Origin: CALEUX01 sp964521525
Lineage (GTDB): Bacteria; Bacteroidota; Bacteroidia; Bacteroidales; Marinilabiliaceae
Reading direction: 5' to 3'
Length of the DNA stretch: 18,628 bases
Assembly: GCA_964521525.1 (NCBI GenBank)
Contig: CAZFTD010000057.1
Location: 1 to 18,628, forward strand
The translations under genes and the position numbers were made by a program. Within the stretch, counting starts at the first letter, position 1. Each line of letters opens with the position of its first letter. This document shows, piece by piece, positions 7,471 through 15,511 of this stretch. The notes beneath the pieces were generated by a model. It saw nothing but the letters and a program-made list of their open reading frames with translations. It searched no databases and had not been told where the DNA came from.

Positions 7471-10143
7471 TTATGGAATAATTAGGTTTCCCTTATATCC
7501 AACATTTCTTAAGTAGGGCTTGTCGTTTTCCCATTTCCATATATTGGTAAAATCATAACCCAGCGCCTGGTAGAATGCTTGTGTTAATTCTGCTGTTGTT
7601 TTGGTTTCTCCATCCCAACCATCTTTGTTGCTATCAGCAGTAAACACTCCTTCTGGTAATGTTACTGTAACATCAGCAGCATAATTATCAGATAATACAG
7701 ATGGGATTGTCGGAAGTGAGCCTGAAATACGCTGCACATTGGCACTTTCCATTGAGGCATTCACTACTACACTTTTTGTTGTATAGCCGTTGTTTTGATA
7801 GGCTGATGAAATTCCGGCCATTTTGGCATTTAGCCCAGATGTTCCTCTGATTGTAATGTCTCTGGCAATCGAGTGCGAAAGGATGGTTTTATTTACCCCT
7901 GTTATGCCACCAACACTTCCCGGGTTTGGAGCTCCGGTAGTACGTAAGGTTGATGCGGTTTGACCTGAACCAGCCCCTTCAACCAGGCAGTTACGAACGT
8001 TAGGACCTACACCAGCAATTCCTCCAATATTAAATGCAGCTGTAATTGTTCCTGTAAACATACATTCATCAATTCTCATGGCTGCGCCATTATCTGCACC
8101 AAAGATTCCACCCACACCATTTACACCTTCAGCACCAGATGTAATGTTTACATTTGATAAACAGTTTTTAATAACTACTGCCGATTCACCTCTGGCAACA
8201 ATACCTGCAATTCTTGATTTGCTTCCGGTAATACTGATATTTCCTTCAACAGTACAATTGGATACTTCGCTGGCAGTTGTTCTGGCGCGGCCAAGAATGG
8301 CTGCTGTCATACCACATGAAGAAACAATATCCAAATTCACATAACAGTTAGTTATTTTACCGGCAGTCATCTCAGCAGCAATACCTCCAAGCAAATCTCC
8401 GGTATTGGTAGATGTCAGGTTTCCGGTTAATACAATATTCTCAATGGTTCCTGAGTTGTCACCTGCAATGGTTCCAAAAGGTACTGAGGTTGCAATATTT
8501 ACGTTCAATACACGCAAATTCTTAATTACACCTGAATTATTAACCACCAATCCTCCTTTGGTTGTAACATTGGTATTTATTAATCCATTAATGGTTTTTC
8601 CGTTACCATCCAAAACTCCCGAGAAGCTTGGTAAAGCTATCCACTCCCCTAAATCGGCCAAATTGATATTTTCTGTTAATCTGAAATGGGCAGCAGGGAA
8701 ATCACGCATTCGCGAAAATTGCGATGCTTTTGAAATTAGATATGGGTTTGATGATGTTCCATCGCCATCGTCAAATTGTTCTTCTGCGAACAGGGTGATG
8801 GTTCTCGAGGTGCTTACATTCCCTAAAGTGATATTGGCTTGCATTTCTCCTGAAATAAAACCAGCTTGTGCAGTTATGGTAATATTACCACTTTCAATTT
8901 TAGCTTCAATTTTTTCAGGTATTGATGAAAGTGTAACAGCAGCAGTTCCCGGTGAAACATTCAAAGGTTTAGTTACTGTTCCAAGGCCTGAGAACAGGGT
9001 GGGGAATCCGGTTAACACCAGTACCTGACTAACTGCAGGTGTAGAGCCGGATACTGTACCTGAAATGTTATTGGCAATTAATCCGCTTAAAAAATTAACA
9101 CCAGTAACTAACATTTGGTCAGCGTTACAATTTGAGATTGTTCCTCCGTTGTTGATTGCAACTAAGCCTCCAACATATTCGTTACCTGCAACCTGCCCTG
9201 CAATGTTAAGGTTTTTAATCTGTGCACCTGTTGATGTAAAGGCAAAGAATCCTACGTTATCAGTGCCTGAAATATTAATATTGGAAATAGTTTTGTTGGC
9301 ACCATCCAAAGTTCCGGTAAAGGGAGAGGATGCTGTTCCAACAGGAGTCCATGAGGTATTTTCCAGGTTTATATCGTTTGTAAGTATGTATGATTTTGAC
9401 AGACCATACCTGATTTTCTTAATTAAGTTTGTGTTGCCTATCTGATATGGATTTGAAGGAGACCCGTCTCCATTCTCAAATGCTCCGAGTAAAATAGATT
9501 TGGTAACTTCCTGACGCACTCCATAAGTAATGGAGAGTGTTAATGTTCCTTCAATAAAACTTTCGGAAGGCGTAAGCAATAGTGTTCCTTCGCCTGTTTT
9601 TTTATTGATTTGTGTTTGAACGGTAATTCCTTGAACTGGGCTGGCTACAACAACGCTTGCTCCCGGAGGGTCAACTGTGAATGGAATGGTTGTTTCATTT
9701 TGAAGGCCCTTAACTTCATTGGTGTTTAAGGTAAAAATAATGGGTGCATTAGGGTCAGTGTCTTCAAAAACTTCAAAAATCTGACTGCAAAAATGGTCTT
9801 TCCCATTAATTGTTAACTTTATTTTTAAAGCAAACTCTCCAAGTTCAATGGGTTTGCCATCAATAATGATTTCAGTAAAATCAGTATTTTTTAAATCAAC
9901 CTGAGTGTTATTTATAAATACACCATTCACTTCTTTAGCGCTAATTTGCGCTACACCGTTTGCTTTATTGGTAAGAGCAAGGTGAAACCGGTTGGTTGAA
10001 TTCAAATTGGTATTTTGCACAAAACTTCCATCAATTCGGGAAGCGGTGCAATCTATCTCCACAGGAGTGATTTGTTCTTCAATATCGTTCTTGCAACCTA
10101 TTAGAAGAACTGCGAAAAGTAAAACTTGTGAAAAAATTTTCAT
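7471..10143 (-). CDS. Large lipoprotein with duplicated Ig-like plus GLUG-like beta-helix modules
   Basis: The 890-aa protein starts with a lipoprotein signal peptide, lipobox LIGC with Cys17. After an N-terminal beta-rich region (about 30-160) there are two similar units. Each has a short Ig-like strand-rich segment (about 163-222 and 399-455; compare FIEGTLTLSITYG with FISGEMQANITLG). Each is followed by a beta-helix opening with NGDGSPSNPYQI (224-235) or DGDGTSSNPYLI (459-470). The helices contain GLUG-type turns such as YVGGLVAINNGGTISNC and FGTIAGDNSGTIENI. The C-terminus (WKWENDKPYLRNVGYKG) is the usual closing segment of GLUG proteins. GLUG-repeat proteins are typically surface adhesins or glycan-associated proteins; no enzyme motif is seen. 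It has its own likely promoter at 10170-10226 and is followed by the receiver gene after 78 bp. Confidence 0.8.
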   Translation of the reverse strand: MKIFSQVLLFAVLLIGCKNDIEEQITPVEIDCTASRIDGSFVQNTNLNSTNRFHLALTNKANGVAQISAKEVNGVFINNTQVDLKNTDFTEIIIDGKPIELGEFALKIKLTINGKDHFCSQIFEVFEDTDPNAPIIFTLNTNEVKGLQNETTIPFTVDPPGASVVVASPVQGITVQTQINKKTGEGTLLLTPSESFIEGTLTLSITYGVRQEVTKSILLGAFENGDGSPSNPYQIGNTNLIKKIRYGLSKSYILTNDINLENTSWTPVGTASSPFTGTLDGANKTISNINISGTDNVGFFAFTSTGAQIKNLNIAGQVAGNEYVGGLVAINNGGTISNCNADQMLVTGVNFLSGLIANNISGTVSGSTPAVSQVLVLTGFPTLFSGLGTVTKPLNVSPGTAAVTLSSIPEKIEAKIESGNITITAQAGFISGEMQANITLGNVSTSRTITLFAEEQFDDGDGTSSNPYLISKASQFSRMRDFPAAHFRLTENINLADLGEWIALPSFSGVLDGNGKTINGLINTNVTTKGGLVVNNSGVIKNLRVLNVNIATSVPFGTIAGDNSGTIENIVLTGNLTSTNTGDLLGGIAAEMTAGKITNCYVNLDIVSSCGMTAAILGRARTTASEVSNCTVEGNISITGSKSRIAGIVARGESAVVIKNCLSNVNITSGAEGVNGVGGIFGADNGAAMRIDECMFTGTITAAFNIGGIAGVGPNVRNCLVEGAGSGQTASTLRTTGAPNPGSVGGITGVNKTILSHSIARDITIRGTSGLNAKMAGISSAYQNNGYTTKSVVVNASMESANVQRISGSLPTIPSVLSDNYAADVTVTLPEGVFTADSNKDGWDGETKTTAELTQAFYQALGYDFTNIWKWENDKPYLRNVGYKGNLIIP

Positions 10144-10169
10144 CGTTTTGCGAATTAAAAGATTTTAAG

Positions 10170-10177
10170 CAAAAATA
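10170..10177 (-). promoter_or_regulatory. Candidate Bacteroidota -7 element for the GLUG lipoprotein
   Basis: On the minus strand TATTTTTG matches the Bacteroidota -7 consensus TAnnTTTG exactly and lies 26 bp upstream of the start codon at 10143. No good TTTG -33 element is present at the usual distance; instead a TTTTAAGG stretch and then the paired octamers occupy that side. This arrangement fits an activator-dependent promoter. Confidence 0.45.
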
Positions 10178-10207
10178 TCATGCAGTAACATATACCTTAA
10201 AATTTCC

Positions 10208-10226
10208 ACCCCTACAATACCCCTAC
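10208..10226. promoter_or_regulatory. Tandem ACCCCTAC octamers with 11-bp period (candidate activator site)
   Basis: ACCCCTAC occurs at 10208-10215 and again at 10219-10226, an 11-bp period that places both copies on the same helical face. On the strand of the lipoprotein gene this reads GTAGGGGTATTGTAGGGGT, about 31 bp upstream of the TATTTTTG element, roughly -45 to -63 from a predicted transcription start. Paired same-face repeats next to a promoter lacking a -33 box are typical of activator operators. The LuxR-HTH regulator of this locus or a partner of the receiver domain are candidate binders; this is inference. Confidence 0.5.
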
Positions 10227-10504
10227 TGATATAATTTGCAAAAAATCTTTTAACTCGACAATGAAAAATAATTCAAAATTATAAATTGCTTAAAAAATTA
10301 ATAATCAATGTTTAATAGAGTCAAATTTACAATCAGTAATTAAGTGTTCGTTAAATTAACTCAACTTTGATATATTTTTTTGCTCAAAGTTTAACATTGG
10401 ATTACTAATTATTATTTTTTCTTTTTTAACAATTGCTGTCGTACTTTAAAATTGCTTGCATAATTACTTCAATTAAAAAAATAATCCAGACTTTTCCTAT
10501 ACAT

Positions 10505-11839
10505 CTATTTTTTAGCAGGTAAAACGGGTTTCCCGGTACCCCACCATTGAATCCAGCGCAAATAATCCACATTTTCGAACGGGCTAATAGTTACATTGGT
10601 ATTTGCCGAAGTATTGCCCAACAAAAACTTATCTACAAAGGCTTCCACTTCGGGATATTGCGATGGTGGCAACTTGCAATGGGGGTGCCCTCCGTTAATT
10701 GAAAAACCAAAACGGTCGCTAATGCCAAACGTTTTCCATACCTCGTGAGCAGCGCGGCACGACACATAACCACTCTCATCGGCCAACCATTCGTAATCGG
10801 TATTACCCAATATTAAAAGGGCGCGTGGTGCCACCATGGCCATGAGTTCATGATGGTCGTGTGGCAGGCGTGAAACGTTACTGTCTTTAAACTGTCTCAT
10901 CTCCTCAATAAACCATGAATAATTAGTGACTCCAAGGGTTTCAACCTTACCCAGTGTTTCCGAAACACGCCAGGCAGCAGCGCCACCACCACCAGGCTCC
11001 TGGGCAATGGTTAAGGCAATTCGTTCATCAAAAGCACCGGCAAACAGGGCCATTTTGCCGGCAAACGAACAACCAGTGATAGCCAGACGTTTCATGTCGA
11101 TTGGAAGCTGGTCGGCCACCAACTCCAACCCATCGATTAAGCGACTCACACCCCATGGCCATGCACTATAGGCACCAATATAGGTTAGTTCAGGGTACAA
11201 CCTGTTAATGGGTTCATTTCCGCGCGTTTGAGTATGACTCATAACCTGAGAAAAATTAAAAGTGATGGTGGCAATGTTGCGCTCTTTAAAAATCTCAGGA
11301 GGAAGAGAACCTGTAGGCCAACCGATGCCAATCACAGCAGGAAAGGGGCCATCTCCTGAAGGAAGGGATATTTTCGAGGTTAGCGTTAGTAGCTGCCCGT
11401 TACATGTAACATCTACGGTAAGTACCCCATCGCCATAGCGGGCTGTTATGGTATCGGGACGCTGAGGCTTTACCCCAATTTCGTAATGCTCTATTTCGCT
11501 CTTTATTTCTGCACGGCGTTTACGCCAATCTTCAAATGATGTAACACGGCCACTACCATCCGACCACGCAAAAGGGTCGGTCAACGGCTCAATCACTGGA
11601 AGTTCAGCTAACGAGGGCAGCACTGGTTTAGGACAATTATCGCAAGTATTTTCAACATCGTACACCAGCGGAATATTCTGAGCCAACAGTTCGTTTGTAA
11701 AAGTAAGGTTAGCTATTAAAACTGCCAAAAACAGCATTCGGGAAAAACTAACGAACGTAAAACCCAAATCATAAAGTGGGCGGTTAAACAGAGATGCTTT
11801 GCAACACTCTTTAATGCTGCTGTAATTATTTCTTTTCAT
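10505..11839 (-). CDS. CE15-type glucuronoyl esterase
   Basis: The 444-aa alpha/beta-hydrolase matches carbohydrate esterase family 15, which cleaves esters between xylan 4-O-methyl-glucuronate and lignin alcohols. Visible hallmarks are AWPWGVSRLIDGLEL (226-240), the nucleophile elbow GCSFAGK (256-262, Ser258), and AQEPGGGGAAAWR (279-291). Glu281 lies 23 residues after the Ser, the spacing of the Ser/Glu pair in characterised fungal members. LPHDHHELMAMVAPRALL (325-342) and the His region GGHPHC (383-388) complete the pattern. The N-terminus is long: about 34 residues precede a hydrophobic segment (about 35-50) ending near LLAQ, so export through an extended signal peptide or anchor is likely. 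The downstream gap is 361 bp; it may be transcribed after the Dabb gene 78 bp upstream. Family confidence is good, native substrate is inferred. Confidence 0.82.
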   Translation of the reverse strand: MKRNNYSSIKECCKASLFNRPLYDLGFTFVSFSRMLFLAVLIANLTFTNELLAQNIPLVYDVENTCDNCPKPVLPSLAELPVIEPLTDPFAWSDGSGRVTSFEDWRKRRAEIKSEIEHYEIGVKPQRPDTITARYGDGVLTVDVTCNGQLLTLTSKISLPSGDGPFPAVIGIGWPTGSLPPEIFKERNIATITFNFSQVMSHTQTRGNEPINRLYPELTYIGAYSAWPWGVSRLIDGLELVADQLPIDMKRLAITGCSFAGKMALFAGAFDERIALTIAQEPGGGGAAAWRVSETLGKVETLGVTNYSWFIEEMRQFKDSNVSRLPHDHHELMAMVAPRALLILGNTDYEWLADESGYVSCRAAHEVWKTFGISDRFGFSINGGHPHCKLPPSQYPEVEAFVDKFLLGNTSANTNVTISPFENVDYLRWIQWWGTGKPVLPAKK

Positions 11840-11917
11840 TTTAAGGTGGTTTCAGGGTTTTTAATGCGATTAGTGTAATACAGATCAACAGTTTTAATTA
11901 AGTATGTTTTGAATCAA

Positions 11918-12328
11918 TCACACCGTATCAAAAATTAACACCTTTTCCCAGTATTCGTGGTATTTTTCACGAAACTCGTCATGAACAGGATGTTCCTGAT
12001 ATACTTCGTGGCCTTTATCATCGTCAAAGACTACTAAAAGCGAAAAGTTATAGGTGTTATCGATAATTGGCCGGTTGGTTGATGCCGGTGTTCCAATATG
12101 TTTATAACGTATGGTTTCAATGGTGGCCAACTTTTCAAGAGCAGACCTGAATTTTGCCTGAATCTCAGGGTTGTCTGCATCCTTTAACCAGAAGAAAACA
12201 TGATGAACAAACATGCCGTTTAAGTTTTTATTTTGTGATTTGCACCCCACAAATAATGGAGTGATTCCCATGGCTGTTAATGCAGTAGTGGTACGATTAA
12301 GAAATGCCCGACGCGCTAATTTTTCCAT
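11918..12328 (-). CDS. Dabb-domain (stress-responsive A/B barrel) lipoprotein
   Basis: The upstream ATG at 12415 would add 29 residues that look non-coding; the better start is ATG 12328, giving 136 aa that begin MEKLARRAFLNRTTTAL. This leader has a twin-arginine-like RRAFL and a lipobox-like FVGC, suggesting Tat export followed by lipidation. The mature part fits the Dabb fold: GMFVHHVFFWLKD near its start, then SALEKLATIETIRYKHIG, and YNFSLLVVFDDDKGHEVYQEHPVHDEF near its end. Dabb proteins are small dimeric ferredoxin-like barrels, often of unknown role, sometimes in aromatic or polyketide chemistry. It is upstream of the CE15 gene and divergent from the LpxH-like gene. The domain is clear; the function is unknown. 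Confidence 0.78.
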   Translation of the reverse strand: MEKLARRAFLNRTTTALTAMGITPLFVGCKSQNKNLNGMFVHHVFFWLKDADNPEIQAKFRSALEKLATIETIRYKHIGTPASTNRPIIDNTYNFSLLVVFDDDKGHEVYQEHPVHDEFREKYHEYWEKVLIFDTV

Positions 12329-12482
12329 AGCTTTCAATATATTTAGTTGAACAATTAGTAATTGCCATCGTGGTTTTAAATTAGATATTATCTGATGATT
12401 AGGCAAACATAACATATGACTTCATCTCAAAAATTAACCTAAACTAAAAATTGCGAATACAAGATAGTTGATATTGTTGTTT

Positions 12483-12490
12483 TATTTTTG
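12483..12490 (+). promoter_or_regulatory. Candidate -7 element of the LpxH-like gene
   Basis: TATTTTTG matches TAnnTTTG and lies 28 bp upstream of the ATG at 12519. If it is used, transcription would start near 12497, after the alternative upstream ATG at 12468, which supports 12519 as the real start. No well-placed -33 element was seen. Confidence 0.35.
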
Positions 12491-12518
12491 TTCCTTAACA
12501 AAAAAAGAATTATTACCG

Positions 12519-13376
12519 ATGGCACAAAAAGATACCGAAAAACGATTGCCCAAAGTGGTTGTTATTTCGGATATACACCTTGGAACAGTAGGCTGTAAGG
12601 CCGAACAGCTCCATGCTTATTTAAAAACCATTCGCCCCGAGGTATTGGTGCTCAATGGTGATATTATAGATGCCTGGCGGTTCAGTCGTAATTATTTTCC
12701 TGCCTCGCATATGAAAGTGGTTCGTCAGGTAATTAAAATGATGGAACATGGAACCAGAGTTATATATGTTGCTGGCAACCATGATGAGGTTTTGCGAAGA
12801 TTTACTGATATTAATTTCGAAGGGTTTTCGGTTGTTAACAAAATTGTTTTAACGCTCGATGGTCAAAAAACATGGATTTTTCATGGTGATGTGTTCGATG
12901 TAGTCATGCACCATTCAAAATGGCTGGCAAAGTTGGGTTCTGTCGGATATGGACTGTTAACCGTTATCAACAAATCGGTAAATGCTTTGTTAAGCCTTTT
13001 TGGTCGTAAACGCATTTCTTTAGCAAAAAAAATAAAAGATAAAGTTAAGGGTGGGGCAGGCAAGGAAGTAACCAATTTCGAAAAAACAGTAGCCGATTTG
13101 GCCATTGGTAAAGGATATAGGTATGCCATCTGTGGCCACATTCACCGCCCTGCACATAAAAATGTAACATCCGACAGAGGGATGGTAACCTACCTGAATT
13201 CCGGCGATTGGGTCGAAAGCATGACAGCCCTGGAATATGAAAATGGCGATTGGCACTTAAAGTTTTGGGATCAGGAAAGCGATGCTGCCATTGAAGATAC
13301 TAATGTGGAAGAGATGTTTTCGAAATCGACAGGAGATATATTCCGTAGGGTATTCAATGAAGTTATTAAAAGCTAA
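12519..13376 (+). CDS. LpxH-like metallophosphoesterase (UDP-2,3-diacylglucosamine diphosphatase family)
   Basis: The chosen start, ATG 12519, gives 285 aa (MAQKDTEKRLPKVVV); the in-frame ATG at 12468 would add a 17-residue extension with no counterpart expected in the family. Calcineurin-type metal ligands are in order: DIH (Asp18, His20), GD (Asp48), GNHDE (Asn87, His88), FHGD (His122) and GHIHRP (His207, His209). The overall pattern fits COG2908, to which LpxH belongs; LpxH removes UMP from UDP-2,3-diacylglucosamine to give lipid X in lipid A synthesis. The region 150-190 (SLFGRKRISLAKKIKDKVKG) is basic and fits the membrane-binding insertion. Some Bacteroidota members of this family are longer paralogues of unproven activity, so LpxH-like is safer than LpxH. 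Confidence 0.8.
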   Translation: MAQKDTEKRLPKVVVISDIHLGTVGCKAEQLHAYLKTIRPEVLVLNGDIIDAWRFSRNYFPASHMKVVRQVIKMMEHGTRVIYVAGNHDEVLRRFTDINFEGFSVVNKIVLTLDGQKTWIFHGDVFDVVMHHSKWLAKLGSVGYGLLTVINKSVNALLSLFGRKRISLAKKIKDKVKGGAGKEVTNFEKTVADLAIGKGYRYAICGHIHRPAHKNVTSDRGMVTYLNSGDWVESMTALEYENGDWHLKFWDQESDAAIEDTNVEEMFSKSTGDIFRRVFNEVIKS

Positions 13377-13604
13377 ACGGATGGTTGATGGAATTTTGAA
13401 AAATTTCTGTCTTCTAAGATGCCTCTTATCTTTTTCGGCAAAAAATACTTAAGAGTAAACCGATTTAATTCTTTCAGTTTTATTTTGGCCTGACAATAGG
13501 TGTAGAGTATCACTTATGTCATTTTTCGTATTTTGTAATTCAAACACAGGAACCGGATTTTAATAATGTATTTGTAACTAATACCTAATCAGGTGTCCAG
13601 AACT
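13377..13604 (+). other. Gap between the LpxH-like and acyltransferase genes
   Basis: 228 bp without a credible gene, strong hairpin or clear promoter motif; base composition is AT-rich like other gaps here. Confidence 0.5.
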
Positions 13605-15365
13605 ATGAATTTTATTACAAAACAAAGTCTTAATGATGCCGGACTACCGGTACCCGAAAACCGCATTTTTCGCAGTTTGGCTTTTAAAGTTTTAAAAATT
13701 AACAAAATAAATAAGCTATACAATGAGCATCTATCGGGCTTAACCGGTATTGAATTTATATCTGCCTTGTTAAAAGCCCTCAATATCCAATACCAGGTAG
13801 CTCCCGAAGAGCTGAAAAATATACCTGAAAGGGGGCCGTTTATTGTTATCTCAAACCATCCGTTTGGTTTTATTGATGGGGTAATTATGATTCACATAAT
13901 GGCCCAACGAAATCCTGACTTTAAAGTATTGGCCAATTTTTTCCTGAAAGGTTTTTATCCCATCAAAGATTTTTTCCTCGATTTGAATCCCTTTGAAACG
14001 CGAAGTCATTCAAATGTTAAGGGATTAAAACAGGCCATCAGCCATTTGGCCCAAGGTTTCCCTTTGGGGATTTTTCCTTCGGGCGAAGTGTCAACAGTAC
14101 AGGGCTTTTGGGGAAAGGTGGAAGATAAGCCTTGGGAGCCAACCATTGTTAAGCTTATACTAAACTCCAAAGTGCCTGTTGTTCCCTTGTTTTTTAGAGG
14201 TAAAAACAGCAGCGCTTTTCACATAAAAGGAAAAATTCATCCTTACTTAAGAACCATATCCATTCCTTCTGAATTTTTTAAAAAAAGAAATCAAATATTG
14301 CGTGTACGAATTGGAAATGCAATCCAGCCGGTAGACCTTCAAAAATTTGATTCAGTTCAAAAGGCTGGCAATTATATGCGGTTTTGTGTTTATGCCCTCG
14401 AAGTTGGTGGAACCGAATTAAGGAAGTTTTTTAAGTTTGCCTTTATTCCCACCAAAAAACCTGAACCAATTATTGATCCGCTGCCTGTTGAGAAAGTTGA
14501 AGAGGAAATTAAAAAACTGGGTAAAGAAGGTGGATTGTTGCTCGAACGGTCAGATTATCAGGTTTACCTGGGTACTTCGGGGCAAATTCCTGGCATTATT
14601 CAGGAGCTGGGTCGTTTGCGCGAGGTTACATTCCGTCAGGTAGGCGAAGGCACCAATCAGGAAATGGACGTGGATGGTTTCGATTTTTATTACCGCCATT
14701 TGTTTATTTGGGATAAAGAAGCCCGGTGCATTGTTGGAGCTTATCGCATGGGATGCGGAAAAGAAATTATTGAACGGTTTGGCATGAAGGGTTTTTATGT
14801 TACAACTTTGTTCGATTTTGAGAAGGGTATGATTCCCATATTGTCGCAAACACTCGAACTTGGTCGGTCATTTGTAATGAAAGAGTACCAGCAAAAACCG
14901 TTACCACTTTTTCTACTTTGGCAGGGTATCTTGGTGTATCTGCGAAAAAATCCGGGATACCGTTACATTATGGGGCCGGTTAGTATTAGCAACGATTTTT
15001 CATCGTTATCAAAGGAGATTATTATAGCCTTTATTCGTAAAAATCACTACAATTACCAACTGGCGTCCTTAGTTAAAGCGCGTAACGAGTTTAAAGTAAA
15101 AACCAACATCAACGACATTGAATTACTGCTGGTTAAGCACAATAACGACCTCCAAAAAATCGACAGATTTATTGCTAATATTGAACCCGGAAGTTTGAAG
15201 ATACCGGTGCTTTTAAAGCAGTACATCCGTCAAAATGCTAAAATTATCTGCTTCAATGTTGACCCAAAATTCAATAATTGCCTCGATGGTTTAATGATTC
15301 TTGATTTAAACGAGCTACCCGAAGAAACCCTTAAATTCCTGAAAGAATCGGAAATATCTTACTAA
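13605..15365 (+). CDS. Bifunctional PlsC-like plus GNAT/hemolysin-type acyltransferase (OlsF-like aminolipid synthase)
   Basis: The start at ATG 13605 gives 586 aa; a GTG four codons upstream is possible but weaker. The N-terminal half is a PlsC-like acyltransferase: NHPFGFIDG at about 84-92, a substrate strand around DLNPFETRSHSN, and FPSGEVS at about 157-163. The His and Asp of the motif are separated by five residues rather than four. The C-terminal half (about 315-560) resembles the OlsB/hemolysin-type N-acyltransferase family (ELGRLREVTFRQVGEG, then YYRHLFIWDKEARCIVGAYRMG, GFYVTTLFDFEKG, ELGRSFV and YIMGPVSIS). The fused order matches OlsF of Serratia and Flavobacterium, where the C-terminal part N-acylates and the N-terminal part O-acylates to make ornithine lipids; in Bacteroides split homologues (GlsB/GlsA) make glycine lipids. 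The amino-acid substrate here is not determinable. Adjacent to the LpxH-like gene, it suggests an envelope-lipid cluster. Confidence 0.82.
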   Translation: MNFITKQSLNDAGLPVPENRIFRSLAFKVLKINKINKLYNEHLSGLTGIEFISALLKALNIQYQVAPEELKNIPERGPFIVISNHPFGFIDGVIMIHIMAQRNPDFKVLANFFLKGFYPIKDFFLDLNPFETRSHSNVKGLKQAISHLAQGFPLGIFPSGEVSTVQGFWGKVEDKPWEPTIVKLILNSKVPVVPLFFRGKNSSAFHIKGKIHPYLRTISIPSEFFKKRNQILRVRIGNAIQPVDLQKFDSVQKAGNYMRFCVYALEVGGTELRKFFKFAFIPTKKPEPIIDPLPVEKVEEEIKKLGKEGGLLLERSDYQVYLGTSGQIPGIIQELGRLREVTFRQVGEGTNQEMDVDGFDFYYRHLFIWDKEARCIVGAYRMGCGKEIIERFGMKGFYVTTLFDFEKGMIPILSQTLELGRSFVMKEYQQKPLPLFLLWQGILVYLRKNPGYRYIMGPVSISNDFSSLSKEIIIAFIRKNHYNYQLASLVKARNEFKVKTNINDIELLLVKHNNDLQKIDRFIANIEPGSLKIPVLLKQYIRQNAKIICFNVDPKFNNCLDGLMILDLNELPEETLKFLKESEISY

Positions 15366-15472
15366 ACACCGTAGTGAAGGAGCTGTGAAACCGATAACCG
15401 GAGACAGTCTTGTTTCCTGAAAATCTATCTGCACCTATTCAAAAACATTTTCTAACTTTAACCGCTTAAACT

Positions 15473-15494
15473 CCGGCATGAATACACTTGCCGG
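15473..15494 (+). promoter_or_regulatory. CCGGCA/TGCCGG inverted repeat just upstream of cmk
   Basis: CCGGCA (15473-15478) and TGCCGG (15489-15494) form a 6-bp perfect stem with a 10-nt loop, 17 bp before the cmk start codon. It has no following T-run. It may be a leader hairpin or a weak terminator for the acyltransferase gene. Confidence 0.35.
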
Positions 15495-15511
15495 GTGATT
15501 AACTGCTGTTT

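Larger units (their letters stand above)
10144..10504. other. 361-bp AT-rich intergenic region
   Basis: This gap lies between the esterase stop codon and the GLUG lipoprotein start, both on the minus strand. Its right end contains an 8-bp perfect inverted repeat, AACTTTGA (10363-10370) and TCAAAGTT (10384-10391), with a 13-nt AT-rich loop, about 115 bp past the esterase stop; it may be a terminator or operator. Its left end holds the promoter and octamer repeats described separately. No credible small gene or RNA was found in it. Confidence 0.6.

Noticed and set aside
8405..9028. Long plus-strand open frame (207 codons) opposite the GLUG lipoprotein
   Set aside because: It lies wholly inside the well-supported minus-strand gene, has low-complexity hydrophobic composition and no recognisable domain; the lack of stops follows from codon use in the real gene.
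12329..12415. N-terminal extension of the Dabb protein to ATG 12415
   Set aside because: The added 29 residues precede a proper signal sequence starting at 12328, so the downstream start is preferred.
12468..12518. Upstream start for the LpxH-like protein
   Set aside because: The extension is not expected in the family and a candidate -7 element at 12483-12490 would place the transcript start after it.
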